Assembly (NCBI GenBank): GCA_000149265.1 | Contig: CH002516.1 | Span: 473,745-537,744, forward strand | Origin: Ciona savignyi | Taxonomy: Eukaryota > Chordata > Ascidiacea > Phlebobranchia > Cionidae | DNA length: 64,000 bases | Direction: 5' to 3' | Shown here: positions 24,015 through 35,012 of the stretch, one piece after another | Position numbering within the stretch: the stretch's first letter is position 1 | Layout: every line of letters starts with the position of its first letter | Made by a program: the position numbers and the translations under genes | The notes under the pieces: generated by a model | Seen by the model: only the letters and a program-made list of their open reading frames with translations | Database searches by the model: none | Told to the model about the DNA's origin: nothing

Positions 24015-24435
24015 CTGCAACAAGGATAAGGAGGTGATTCATATTAATGTAAGTTATAATACGTTGGTTATATGGAACAATGTACCCGATATGACATGGT
24101 ACTTGCAGTTTGACAAGATCACAAGAATGGTTTTGTAGTCAGTATAAATTATCAACAAATGGAACTAAACATCATAATATTAATGCAAGAAATAACATTC
24201 TCTTCACTTGAACAGTTACTTCATCGCTATAAACACACACAATTTATGTGGCGCATAATATTAAACAACCGAGAATGTTTTTACAAGAATGGAAAAATAT
24301 AAAATCAAGACTGTCAACCATGTATTTATCATTATTATTTGTAAAACCACTGCAGTACAGTTGTGTAAATATATATCTCTATAATAAACCAGTGATTGAT
24401 GTGGAGCTACTTGAAGTATGGTTCCCAATATTTAC

Positions 24436-24598
24436 CTCGTTCGGTCGATCATTGATAGCTGTGCACAAATCCCGCATACAATCCGTTCAGTTGTTTGCAA
24501 TCCACTAATCGAAAGTTCATCAAATAATGTTGAATATGAGGAACCAGGTATTCAGCTACATTTCCCAGCTTTGTTCCAATCAACTCTAACTTCTTGAT
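24436..24598 (-). pseudogene. NLR leucine-rich repeat exon, cassette B, frame-disrupted
   Basis: Counterpart of 10950-11108 and 6513-6671, with good splice sites (attctag acceptor, GAG|gtaaata donor), but 163 bp long instead of 159. Small insertions around 24490-24530 shift the frame after IKKLELIGTKLGNVAEYLVP and bring a TGA late in the exon. Either the exon is dead and skipped, or the assembly has small errors here. Confidence 0.7.
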
Positions 24599-26060
24599 CT
24601 AGAATAAAAGTTTTTAACTTCTCACATATTAGTTTAATTGTTTTATCAATATTATTATGAAAGATGTCCACCATGCTGTTCATTGTACATCAGTTTGATT
24701 CATATGGTTTTGGTGAGAAAGTGCTCTTGTCGGAAAAATCGATTTTGCTACAAAACTATTGTTCATTATGGCGATTTGTGGTGACTTATACTAAGCAGCA
24801 ATTTCTAAGGAATCTATTGTTACATGGTTAGCCGGCATAAGTACAGGTGTTACGGGTAAGTGCATTTGGCTGCTTAAACCTTGGCTATAAGTACACCTTA
24901 AGCTGTCCTTCCTGGTGATATGATCGGTGACTGAATTATTATAACATTGTATCTGCACTTAGTCAACAATAAAAGAACCTGTGGTGAATCGATTCTTTCG
25001 GGAAATCATATAAATGTTTGTGTATAATGATCACGTATATCGTTTTAGAACACGTATGTGAACGTATTTTTTACTAACAAGTAGTTTGCGTCGTATTTAC
25101 GACGATTACGTCGCTTTTGTATTTAAAACACCAGTCATTATCGCAATTAAGATGGGCGTTTTCTTTATTCTGTAAGCTGCATTTTAAGTAATAGAATGCA
25201 GCTTACAGAATAAAGTATTACCGTGCGTCTGTAGTCCATTATCTGAATTATATGCTGCGAGTTACTGGAGTCAGATTTAGACAAGCACCGATTTTACAAA
25301 CTGGAAAGGACAGCCTAAAGTGATCTTTTGGTTTAGCGACGAGCGGCCAAATGCACTTGCCCCAATAGAAGCAAAAATAAAGTAGGGATGCTAAAAACCT
25401 TCCGTGATGGAGTCTGGATAGCGAGAGTAACAAATTAGTACAGGTAGCAACAAAAGAACCAAACAAACCTATCAAAACGCTAGTTAAGCTCTATGACAAG
25501 TGTTATGCTAAGTCTCTATAAAAAAACAAAAATACAACGCTCCTGCAGGCGCTTCTGTTACTAATTCCCCTCGAAACTGGCACATGATTGTATACAACGC
25601 ATATAGGCACGAAATCTCAACAACGTCAATGACGTAATACGGGAAATCCCCTAACATAAAATGAAATGCATATCTGCTCATAACTTTTTAACAAAAAAAT
25701 ATTGGAAGAAACTGATTTGATTTTTAAAATCAGCGTATTTTTTCCATTTATTAAGATATTCCTAAAATCGACCTCAGTTCTCCTTTAAAATTAAAGGAAA
25801 ATTAGATAAAATACTATAATTAACACATCCGAGTTTACCCCCAAAAAGCCAGCAATAATATAAGAACTATTTATTATAATATAATACACTATTGCAATCT
25901 TTTTACAACAATGTTTTTATTAAAACCGGTGTTACTTCTGTAGGTGGAGAAACTGGTTGATATAATTTAAAAGTGACGCGTATCGCATCGGTAAATAAAA
26001 CAGGCATGTTGTCTAGTCCTTTTTATGTCCTCTAGTTGTAATTGGCGGCCAGGGTTGATA
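24599..26060. other. Block B, non-coding part
   Basis: Between the LRR exon and the minisatellite. It matches 11109-12540 and contains the block-B copy of the hairpin (25163-25215, one mismatch in the stem). No exon recognised. Confidence 0.5.
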
Positions 26061-26332
26061 CGGTTGGGGAGATATGGGACTGTGGTTGAGATTGATACGG
26101 TACGGTTGGGGAGATATGGAACTGTGGTTGAGATTGATACGGTACGGTTGGGGAGATACGGAACTGTGGTTGAGATTGATACGGTACGGTTGGGGAGATA
26201 CGGAACTGTGGTTGAGATTGATACGGTACGGTTGGGGAGATACGGAACTGTGGTTGAGATTGATACGGTACGGTTGGGGAGATACGGAACTGTGGTTGAG
26301 ATTGATACGGTACGGTTGGGGAGATACGGAAC
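26057..26332. repeat. Minisatellite, 42-bp unit, about 6.5 copies
   Basis: Unit ggttggggagatacggaact followed by gtggttgagattgatacggtac, 42 bp in all, nearly identical from copy to copy. Because 42 is a multiple of three, every frame stays open through the array, giving artificial 14-residue repeat proteins on both strands. Block A has one unit at the same place (about 12545-12590), so the expansion followed the duplication. Confidence 0.92.
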
Positions 26333-26689
26333 GGTTGTAGATATGGTTTTCTGCGATATTAAAATAAAGGCGATTGCAATACAAACACCCATTGTTACGT
26401 ATTTCGGTTATAACGCAATTTATGATTTTTGTTGCATCAGCAAGTTCATACCTTTATGTATATTAAAATATGTATGGTGCCTGTTTGACGATGGAAAAGA
26501 CAACATCGTCAAACGTCAGCATATGACATGTATTTTACTGTATAATCCGGTGTTCTTGTGTGACGTGTTTACCACTATATGACGTTTTCTCATCGTAATT
26601 GTTTAGGGACGTTATAAATGCCCTTAGGGAGTTTTTGAACCAAACTGAAACCATGAGTGAATGACGTGTGTGTTTTAGATGGAGAATAA

Positions 26690-28404
26690 ACCTTAAGGCT
26701 GAGACATTGAGTTTAGCGTTTATGTGTGCTATAAAGCGTCCAGTGAGGTTAAGGTCAACCTTAATCACAGCTCGGCTTGCTCGAACGTCAGGTAGAACCT
26801 CAACCCAACCCGGTACGACGACCAATATACTTCAAACACTATAGCGAGCTTCACAATGGGACCCCTGTGTAAATGGACCCGGCAACCTTCTCGAAACGGA
26901 CAATTTTCGACGTGAACTTTAATTCGAAGTTTCAATTTCATTTGCAACGACGAGATCTCTATTGTGCACGGACTGTGTATTTTCATCGAGTCGAGACGTC
27001 CACAAGTAAACTGAAAGACACAGCCGGATTTTAGAAGCATCGTCACACCAATCAGTTTTAAGAAGCCAGTACGAAACGCCCCGATTTCGCTGGACGATGT
27101 TGGCATCCATTCAACAAGACAACGCTCTCTATTCGACTCAAGTTCAAGGCATCTTCGAAGAATTCCGTCGACAAACGAGGAAATGACGCCATTACCTTTA
27201 CAAACAATTCACAGGATTGTATTGTTATTTATTTTTGGTTTTATATAGATATTCTTTTAAAATTTTTGTTAATATATTTTTTGCTTAATATGTAATTTTT
27301 TTTAAATTTAACGAATTGCAAATATTAGTGGTTCTGGATTGGTTCGATAATACTAGGCTATTGTAAAAAAGCATAATCTATGTGTTTCATTTTACAGACA
27401 TGCATACAAACACGAAGAGCAAACGCGCTTATCCAGCGGTTTCATGTACCACCCGCGTACAGTCCAAGTTTGTCACAGTCTGCACGTACTCCGTCTTAGA
27501 CAAGGTCAGTAACGCTTTAACGATTATGCTATCATGACCCTAAGTTAATCATGCCATGCAACACGCAGTCATTCAGTCTAATACGCGCATGAGTGTTAAA
27601 CGAATATTGTTTTCTCGACTTCCCGCCCTTGAGGCATTTTCAGCGATGGAGCCTACGAGGCATCACTCGTGTCGTCTAATTGTTCTTTTACGCAAAGGAT
27701 GCGCGTCGTTCAAGCGGTTAAACTCATTCTCACAGCGTCATATTATTGTTTCTTATCGGGCCAAGTCTATTAATTGCCCCACGACCCTAGTGTTTGCGTT
27801 CAACCTGTGGAAATATAGGTGAGCTTATGCGCCATACGACGTCTATCAAACATCAAACAGCTTATTGAACCATACCAGCATACATTTGTATAGCTATGGT
27901 CATCGCCCCGCATGTAATATGCAATGTCTAATTGTCTAATCGCCTTTGACTCTCAGTCAATGTGTCGCATGTTCCGAATATATTTCGGGTGTAAAACAGG
28001 ATTTTACAAAGTACACCGCACAGTTTAATGACGTTATACGACATATGTTTAATTGCCTCTGTCTATTGCTATAGAAATACTCCCGAGCGAGTTTATTTTT
28101 GTTATCCAATTCGAGTCGTAAAACCTATATGACAGGTCACTCGTTATTTTGTTTCTTCATTTGATTGATAGCGCAAATGATTGTATAGCCCTGTATTTGT
28201 TCGCTTAACCATGTTCCTAGTATTTGCAGGATCACCGTGTGAAATTTTCAAGATTGTGTGGAATTGTAAAATGATCAATTTAATCATCAGTTCGTCTGAA
28301 CATACGAGATGCACAACGAACATCCGAGATGCACAACGAACCTCCGGGATGCACAGCGCGGCTACGACGACCAATAAACTTCAAAAACTATAGCGAGCTC
28401 CACA
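26690..28404 (-). mobile_element. Non-autonomous LTR-type element, reversed, block B copy (broken)
   Basis: The left LTR remnant ends at 26855 and a second LTR remnant ends at 28404; read on the minus strand both begin TGTG-AGCTCGCTATAG and continue with a shared gaagt-tattggtcgtcgta word. The interior, about 26856-28170, is a diverged relative of the interiors at 35620-37217 and 47969-49568. It has no credible coding sequence. Old and decayed. Confidence 0.6.
28301..28360. repeat. 20-bp tandem repeat, three copies
   Basis: Unit catccgagatgcacaacgaa repeated three times with a few changes, inside the right LTR remnant of the reversed element. Not present in block A. Confidence 0.8.
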
Positions 28405-28529
28405 ATTTACCATAGACATCAATAAAACATATACGCAAATGAATAAATAATTGGTCGAGATCTCTTACAACCGGTATAAAAGAATTGAAAATTGCAATAG
28501 GAATTACCATTCAGCACCATCTTTAATGC

Positions 28530-28665
28530 TGTTAATGCGAGAGTTTTTATATTCTGATTTATTATTTTGCGTTTCATGTTATGTCGTTATTTTCTCTCAT
28601 TTGCCCTTTTTTCTCTTTATTTTTGGTAGACGTGTAAGGCGTGGTTTCAGAAGTATTATTTGTGA
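28530..28665 (+). mobile_element. BEL/Pao LTR fragment
   Basis: Fossil. Starts TGTTAATGCGAGAGTTTTT and matches the first part of the LTRs at 21582 and 59386 (including tttctctcattt and acgtgtaaggcgtgg). It is a short isolated piece, found only in block B, and helps to fix the LTR's left end. Confidence 0.75.
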
Positions 28666-29189
28666 CCACTCGAATTAGGGTAGTTTAGTATATTCATATT
28701 TATCCCGTGAATTTTCATATGTATCATACTTGGTAATTAAATATGATAAACTGAACATAATATTTGGATCAAAAGCTCTGAAATTTTAGACTAGACCGGT
28801 AGGTTACACTAATTAAATACAGTAGGTTTTATGTGCTTAGGCTACATTAATAATTTCAATATCACGCCTTTGTAATTTGTTATATCAAAGAAAATTTGAG
28901 ACTATTGCAGAACTAATTCAATGGGTTAATGCGCAAATGGGTTTGCAGATGGCTTGTTGCCTACTGGAAGATACGTTGCTAATTTAATATGTTTTGCCAA
29001 AATAGCAATGATGGAATTTTAAATCATTTGTTAGAAACTTTTATCGTAAATATGGGTCTTTGGTTCACAACGGCCTAGATTGGAAGAAGCAAGTCGAGAA
29101 ATTGTCGATAAGAATAGCAAGTCTGAAAGAATCCCACACGCATTGGACGATGGTGCGGCGAAGGGCAGTGGTGCAGCGAAGGGCAGTGA

Positions 29190-29830
29190 TGTCACTTCCT
29201 CTTTCACAATCTGAACATCGGCGCAATACGTTTTGTCCCGAACATTAACGCTGCAGTCTTCGTGCCCAGGAAGATAGTGGGAGATGGCTATGAATTCCCC
29301 AGAAGCCGAGATAATAAGCTCCGGACACGAATCACTTGGAATATGTTTTTTGTAAACATATCGCAACCGAGATGGAGTATGACACGGAGATAGTTGACGA
29401 GGTAGTAATTAAGGAAGAGGCTCAATTAAGATAGATGAGCATGTTGCTCCCCAATCACCAGCATCTCGTGCTGAAACACTGTTCTCCTCCATCAATGTGG
29501 TCATCATCGGCCACGTCGACGCCCTGAAGTCAACAATCAGTGGCCAGTCCGTGCGCCTCCTTGGGATGGTGGGCAAACGCAAATTGACGAAAGTGACGAA
29601 GGAAAGGCAGTCGAAGTAGGACGGGCGTCCAAGACCGATATAAAACATTTCACAATTTTCATTGCACCAGGAACTACCAGTTTTGTGTCGAACAGGATCG
29701 AAAAGAGTGAAGGAGTGGTTATTGTGTTAAACACAGTGGACTTTGCTGTCGCCCCAGTAATGAGGCCATCGTGGCTAGCGATAAGGTGGGTCTACGACCC
29801 TGGCGGTTTAATACTGGTTGAAAGAGACAA
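29190..29830 (+). pseudogene. eRF3 (GSPT-type) pseudogene, block B
   Basis: Second copy of the release-factor remnant. The PAM2-like part is at 29211-29273 (FVPNINAAVFVP). Further right, 29491-29600 reads NVVIIGHVDALKSTISGQ then LLGMVGKRKLTKV, matching the start of the eRF3 GTPase domain (NVVFIGHVDAGKSTIGGQ, LTGMVDKR in animals). Then comes GKAVEVGRASKTDIKHFTIF with IAPGTTSFVSN (eRF3: GKTVEVGRAYFETEKKHFTI, DAPGHKSFVPN), and GVVIVLNTVD near 29715. The P-loop glycine is replaced by leucine and the frame is broken more than once, so it is a dead copy. Intron-free layout suggests a retrocopy. eRF3 rather than eEF1A or HBS1 because of the PAM2 motif. Confidence 0.8.
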
Positions 29831-30000
29831 TGTAACCTTTAATGGATTATTTTTTGGGGGGTTCTAAGGGTCCACAGGCGACCAGCGAAACCCAGAGTAC
29901 CCAACAGTATACAATAAACCCTTCTAGAAAATCACATAAACATAACCATTTGCAAACAAGAAGGAAGGAAATTTCCAATCGAGGTCTTTTATTAGCTGTT

Positions 30001-30104
30001 GTGTAATGAATATAGTATTAACTATTGTGTAATGAATATAGTATTAGCTATTGTGTAATGAATATAGTATTAACTATTGTGTAATTAATATAGTATTAGC
30101 TATA
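30001..30104. repeat. 26-bp tandem repeat, four copies
   Basis: Unit gtgtaatgaatatagtatta followed by R-ctatt, four times in a row with A/G alternation at one position (A, G, A, G), which hints at growth by doubling of a two-unit block. Confidence 0.9.
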
Positions 30105-30999
30105 TGTATATTTGGCTGTGACTTTTAGCTTTAAGCGAGTAGTTATGTAGTAGTTCTGTAGTTATACAGTTGTGTAGTTGCATTGTGGCGGTCAAGGATA
30201 TAGACCGAGCAAGATTCAAATAAATTGGGATGAAATGCTACATTATGTAATGAATATCATGTAGCATCTCAATTTTGTTTGTCGCCTTTTTGTCCTTTTC
30301 ATTTTGAGTTTTATTTATGTGTGACGTTATGTTCTTTTAAACCCCTTGTTTAGTTGTCGCCTTTCGTTTGGTTAACTATGTTGTTTATGTATTTTCCTTG
30401 CTTTCCTGTGTTGTCAAGTGCATGTTTTAATCGAGTTAAATATGTAAGAGATGTTAATATTTTTCTTTGTTATGTTTATCAAGTTCGTATAAGTAATCCG
30501 AGAACCCTTCAGTTTTCGATTGCATAGCCAAACTTAATACACTTTGTATGTGATATCCCACAATGGACTAGCTAATCAGACATCCTGTTTGTTAAATTAA
30601 AAAAAAGATATTAAATTTTGATTGGTAACTCGGAAACCCATTAAATAATTAGGTAACTAAGGAACCCAATTGTTTTTGCATGTAGAAACTGTAGTGTTGT
30701 GACTGTAAAAGCCCCTATTCCGATTGCTTGTATACGAAAATATCCCGGATGTTAGCTGATCAAACGTGGTCTTTAATATTCTAATACTTGCCATAGCGAG
30801 CGTACGGTACTTAATAAATTAACTGAAGCGTTCTAAATATTGTGAGCGTGAAACTATTAATAAGGCACACAACAGAAACAGATAGCGTGCAGTTAAAAGT
30901 GGGTTTAAATATAGTGACGGTAGAAACATTATTGCCATGTTTTAGTTTAAAATAAGGTTTCTTCTGAACTTACTTTAACTAACCATATATGATACTTAC
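30105..30999. other. Intron, nothing recognised
   Basis: AT-rich sequence downstream (in the minus-strand sense) of the NACHT exon donor. No splice-bounded open frame or repeat family seen. Confidence 0.4.
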
Positions 31000-32769
31000 C
31001 CTGGTCATCGTTGATCCCTGTAAACCACGAAGAAAAGTTGTGGTTTCAGGCGCTGCATGCTCCTTAGCTTGCACTGTTAAGTTGTGAGGTACTGAACAGG
31101 ATTTGAAGGCAAACGCAAGATCACGTGCTTGGGCTGGGTTCGGAGGAACTTTCATTGTTATGTCAGTTGGTAGGCATTGTTCTACTTGTTTTATTATTTC
31201 ATTATCATCAAGCTCATGCATCCAGCCTGACACTTTACCAAGTAAAGTATTAAAGTTGTCTTTGTTTGGATCAATTTGTTGTCTTGAAATTATATCCAGA
31301 ATCATTTTCTTTTTTTCCTTAAAATCTTTAATCTCTGAAGTTGGGAAGATGAGTTCCAGATCTGCTTTGGAAGTCGGGTTACAAATTCCAAACATAAATC
31401 TTGCCACAACTTTCCCACTGGAATTCTTCGAATATGAAGTAGTAACGTTGAAATTGATCATATGGCATGAAGAGCATCATGTAAACAGCAGTGAGAAATT
31501 CCTGCCACATGAGGTGAGAAAAGTAACTTCGCTTATGTCCTTCTAATATTTTCATTCTCATGCCTGATGCTTTGTCAACATATGTGTGCATAAAGTTATT
31601 GGCCATTGTTTCTTTGATCTTAACTTTCTTGAAGTCCTTAATATTAAAAACTAGTTTTCTTTTTTTGAACCCTTTAAAAGCTAATTGACTTAATTTAACC
31701 AGTTCCAAGCTGATTTGTTCTTCTGTCATGTCAGATTTCAGATGCTCAGAAGTCATGTAGTGAGTTAGTGCATAGATTAAGACTTGCGTCATTGAGTTTA
31801 TCTCTTTGCCTGTAGATAAACAAATAATAAGGCAAGCCATGATCAGAATGCAATTGACCGGGACATAACACAATGCAGAAAGATTCGGTCGTTCCTTTAG
31901 ATATTTTTTTATTTCAGGATACCTTTCACCACAGATCTGTGTTCCGAGTTCATCTATGGCGTCTTGATCCAGACCCAGCACTTCAAGAACGAACGTTGGT
32001 CGACAATCCTGGTGTATCTGATAGAACTGACCTGGTCTAGAAGTCACAAGTTTTATGGCATTGGGTAGAAGAGAACCAATAAGAAAGTTCTTGATGATGT
32101 CCTCTGGCTTCTCCTTTCCATTGATCGTGCAGCGGTGGGTCTTTTTGGAAAATTTGGTTGCAGCTTCATCTAATCCATCCATCACAATGACAACATTGTG
32201 ATTATTCTGCAACATGTCGATCACTGCTTTGTTTTCTTTGTCCGAATGGGTAGGGAACATAGTCATGCCGTTGTCAATGAGAAATTGAAGCGTTGTTACC
32301 TTTTTCTTAAAATTAACATTTTTCATTGAAATGTAAAACAAATATTCGGTGTCTGGTAAAATTATTTTATCCAGAATGGATTTAGTCACCATCTTGCTAA
32401 GGGTACTCTTTCCGATTCCAGGTAACCCTAGAACGCTTATAGTGTTTCCATGTTGCTTGATATACAGTTCTTTGGCTGCATCACTTTTGCATTGCTTTTC
32501 AGCTTCCATTTGCGCAGTTTCTTTAGCTTTAGTAAAAATTTGGTCGATAGAAATTCTTGATGCATTAGATTGATAGATTGTATCTAATCTCTTTCGTTCC
32601 ATATGGTTCTGCCAGTCATGACTTTTGTTCCAATCAGCATCAGATCGTTGAATGACTGTAGATATTTGAAGTTGAACCCTCTCTATGGCTTGTTCAAGAT
32701 GGATTGGCAGAATGGTTTCTCCAACAACTTCGTTTGCTCTAACAATCAACTTCTGCTTCAATTCTTTAG
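31000..32769 (-). CDS. NLR-family receptor, NACHT exon (one frame change)
   Basis: A large exon bounded by the acceptor attttcag and the donor AGG|gtaagta. It enters with two bases of a split codon and leaves in phase 0. Its product should be a cytosolic STAND NTPase of the NLR type, an innate sensor that oligomerises on activation. Counting from codon 32761: basic/acidic helical start (1-100), Walker A GLPGIGKST (112-120), Walker B VVIVMDGLDE (190-199), sensor-1 KLVTSRPGQ (237-245), the YVPVNCILIM turn (299-308), winged-helix and helical parts, and HLMWQEFLTAVYMM (416-429), typical of NLR HD2 starts. Near 31440 the frame changes: ...FEEFQWE in one frame is followed by KVVARFMFGICNPTSKADLE in another, which continues the NLR fold to the donor. 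A one-base loss, an assembly error or a dying gene would each explain it. The LRR exons of cassette B follow on the same strand in matching phase. Confidence 0.92.
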
Positions 32770-34536
32770 CTGAAAATATTTACAAAAGTACGATTTATTC
32801 TGATTTTATTTGGGTTGTAATGAAACTTTGTCATTTGACCTAAATTGTGGATAATGAACCGGGAAAATTCCTATGGTACTATAAAATGCATGAAAGTATT
32901 CTTTATAGAAATTTCCCAGGGCCATGAAAAAATAAATTGGGCTAATTTGGAATTTAGTTTCATTTCGCGAATGTGCTTGACAAGAAGCTTTAATTTAAAA
33001 CATTTCTGGTGAAATGTTACTAAATCTAACACTTTTATGGTTTTTTAACTACCCAAGAAAATGAAGTTTTATTTGACACCTATGGCTTTTGGTCGATTCA
33101 CACCAATAAAACGTGTTTCGGTCCGACGATTTGTGTGAGTATCGATATACACTTATAATTTTATATGAAAAAAAAGGTGAAAACATCATAATTCTATCGT
33201 CATAGGAATGCCAATTAACTTGGTTAAATCCTATATTGGATAACCTAAATATGCTAATAGAAACTGAAAAAATCGCATTTTATACCAGAACCAACCTAAG
33301 AAGTGTGGCATAGTAATTTAAAGTGGTGCCAATATTTTGAATTTTGACAATCAAAAAACAATATCTCGGATAAATACATTGTAGGGTAAATGTATTGGTT
33401 TCATCTGTACAAATAAAACAATGACATTTGTTTTTGCTTACAGTTCATATAACCCATATAAACAAGCAGTATGGAAAGTGCTGTAGACAGAACAAAAAAC
33501 ATGATAAATAAAATGAAAATTAACACCAACAATTTACAAGACAGCACAAGTAAATTAGTTAAATAGTGATACCAATCTAGTTTGAAAACAAAATGTTTAT
33601 CGGGATGATAGCTATCATTTTGAAAGTTACTAGAACATTTTAAAAAGTGAAGCATTGCCTTGGTTATTTGTGTGCATTATTTCTGGTTTCCTTTTTTTGT
33701 TATTTTGGAGCACTTCATTTTTCTGTAGCCTCTGGTATGTACTTTTCAGTTACCGGCAGTAATTTGCAGAAGTAAAATTGATATTCTACCAGACTGTTTC
33801 ATTGCAAAATATTTCCATATCTGTATCAGTGCTGTAAGATGATGAACTTAAATTACTGGAACTGGCCAAGTCATGCTGTAAACACAAATGTATATTCAAC
33901 ATTTAATATACACAATCCACTTGTCATTGTTTCCAAATTTTTAATTACAAGACCAAAAAATAAGTGTACAGGATTATAGGATTGATTTTATTTGTTTCAC
34001 TATGGTAATGCAATTATCGATGCTAGAACCCAGGGCCTGTGGTAACTTAATGATTGCCTAGATGCAAAACTTCATTTTACCATTCAGTGCAATAAAACGA
34101 AAGGTTGAAGGTGCGAAACTGGTCGCTAGCTAGTCGGTTGTGTCCTTGGGCAAGGCACTTTACGGACATTGCCTGAACCCAGCGGATTAATGGGTTCTAC
34201 TAAATTGAAGGAACGTGTCTATCATGTAAAACACACTGCCATAGCTCTGGTAACCCGACGATGGGTGCGAGGTGATCTGATGATTGCCCCTGTGTTAACG
34301 CCCTTGGTTTTCCCATTCACGAGGATAAAGATGAATATCCTATCCTAAAACATCCTTATGTACAAAAGTGGTTAACAAAAGTTTTGCTAAATATTAGAAT
34401 TAAAATCGAACTTGTAACGGGTAGTTTGGCAATCGGATATGTACCGCTGTAATGGTATCATAACTAGATACTTACAAAAAGTAGAATCATATATAGAATA
34501 TAATATATTTATAAATGTAACACTTTACACACTTAC
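32770..34536. other. Intron with a dispersed repeat
   Basis: Intron between the NACHT exon and the micro-exon. Bases 34105-34345 are a member of the dispersed repeat with the words gtgtccttgggcaaggcact and agcggattaatgggttct; relatives lie at 9765-10260 and, reversed, around 657-720. No other supported exon (see rejected items for 33786-33875). Confidence 0.5.
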
Positions 34537-34557
34537 CAGTCTCATTCAAAACTTGAG
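34537..34557 (-). CDS. Candidate 21-nt micro-exon of the NLR gene
   Basis: Between the acceptor tattatag and the strong donor ACTG|gtaagtg lie 21 bases that read (x)CT-QVLNET-G, phase 1 in and phase 1 out. The NACHT exon needs exactly one base from upstream, giving QVLNET then AKELKQKLIV without a break. The exon 39903-40051 also ends in phase 1. The fit in phase and the continuous helical peptide are the support; no transcript evidence. Confidence 0.45.
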
Positions 34558-34601
34558 CTATAATATTCTAAGTTAACTCTGGTACAACTCAATTCATATA
34601 C

Positions 34602-34692
34602 CGGTATGCAGAACTGGAGTTATTAGGCTTATATTTGCCGACTTAACATTCAATTCTTGAATTAGTAGTTGAAGTTTTCTCAGATCCACCAT
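34602..34692 (-). CDS. Possible alternative first exon of the NLR gene
   Basis: An ATG at 34692, preceded in frame by TAG, starts MVDLRKLQLLIQELNVKSAN and ends LITPVLHT in phase 1 before gtatatg. It would join in frame to the micro-exon after a 44-nt intron, which is very short. This would be an N-terminus different from that given by 39903-40051. Weak donor; treat as a suggestion. Confidence 0.25.
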
Positions 34693-35012
34693 AATTTCTA
34701 CATGCTAAATATATATTTAACCAGTACCTATAGCCTATCCGGAAAATTTATGTGAGTTTAAGTACCGGTACTGGTTTTGTTCAGTTTAAGCTACACAACA
34801 GACTTACCTGAGATGTTGAACTAGTGCTATGCATTATTTGTTAGGCTATTTAAGCACAACAGACTAAGATACTGATTTTAAACTAAATATATCTATCTGC
34901 CTTGGCCTAATTGCTGCGTACTTTAGACCATATTCACTTCAACCTAAATGTTACGGTTATTAATCTCAAAATTGTTGTATACGATTTCTATTATTTCCAT
35001 TGTTACCAAAAC

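Larger units (their letters stand above)
22045..29480. repeat. Duplicated block B (about 7.4 kb)
   Basis: Second copy of block A (8559-15902), same orientation, starting 45 bp after the end of the BEL/Pao right LTR. Private changes: the 42-bp minisatellite, a 20-bp triplet, a retained right LTR of the reversed LTR-type element, and a BEL/Pao LTR fragment. It keeps more of the eRF3 pseudogene than block A. Confidence 0.9.

Noticed and set aside
26013-26582. Long ORFs on both strands with 14-residue repeats
   Set aside because: They are the translated minisatellite; block A, which lacks the array, has no such protein, and there is no start, splice or homology support.
30979-32761. Treating the two overlapping minus-strand NLR frames as two genes
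   Set aside because: Both sides continue one NLR domain order and share a single pair of exon boundaries; one exon with a frame change fits better.
33401-33655. Hydrophobic 84-residue ORF resembling a membrane protein
   Set aside because: AT-rich sequence gives F/L/I-rich frames by chance; it lies in an NLR intron and has no neighbours or homologue.
33786-33875. Minus-strand 90-bp open exon (HDLASSSNLSSSSYSTDTD... then TAG) after a good acceptor
   Set aside because: It is phase 0 at its start, while the neighbouring NLR micro-exon ends in phase 1, and no partner exon with a fitting donor was found. Could be an alternative last exon, but unsupported.
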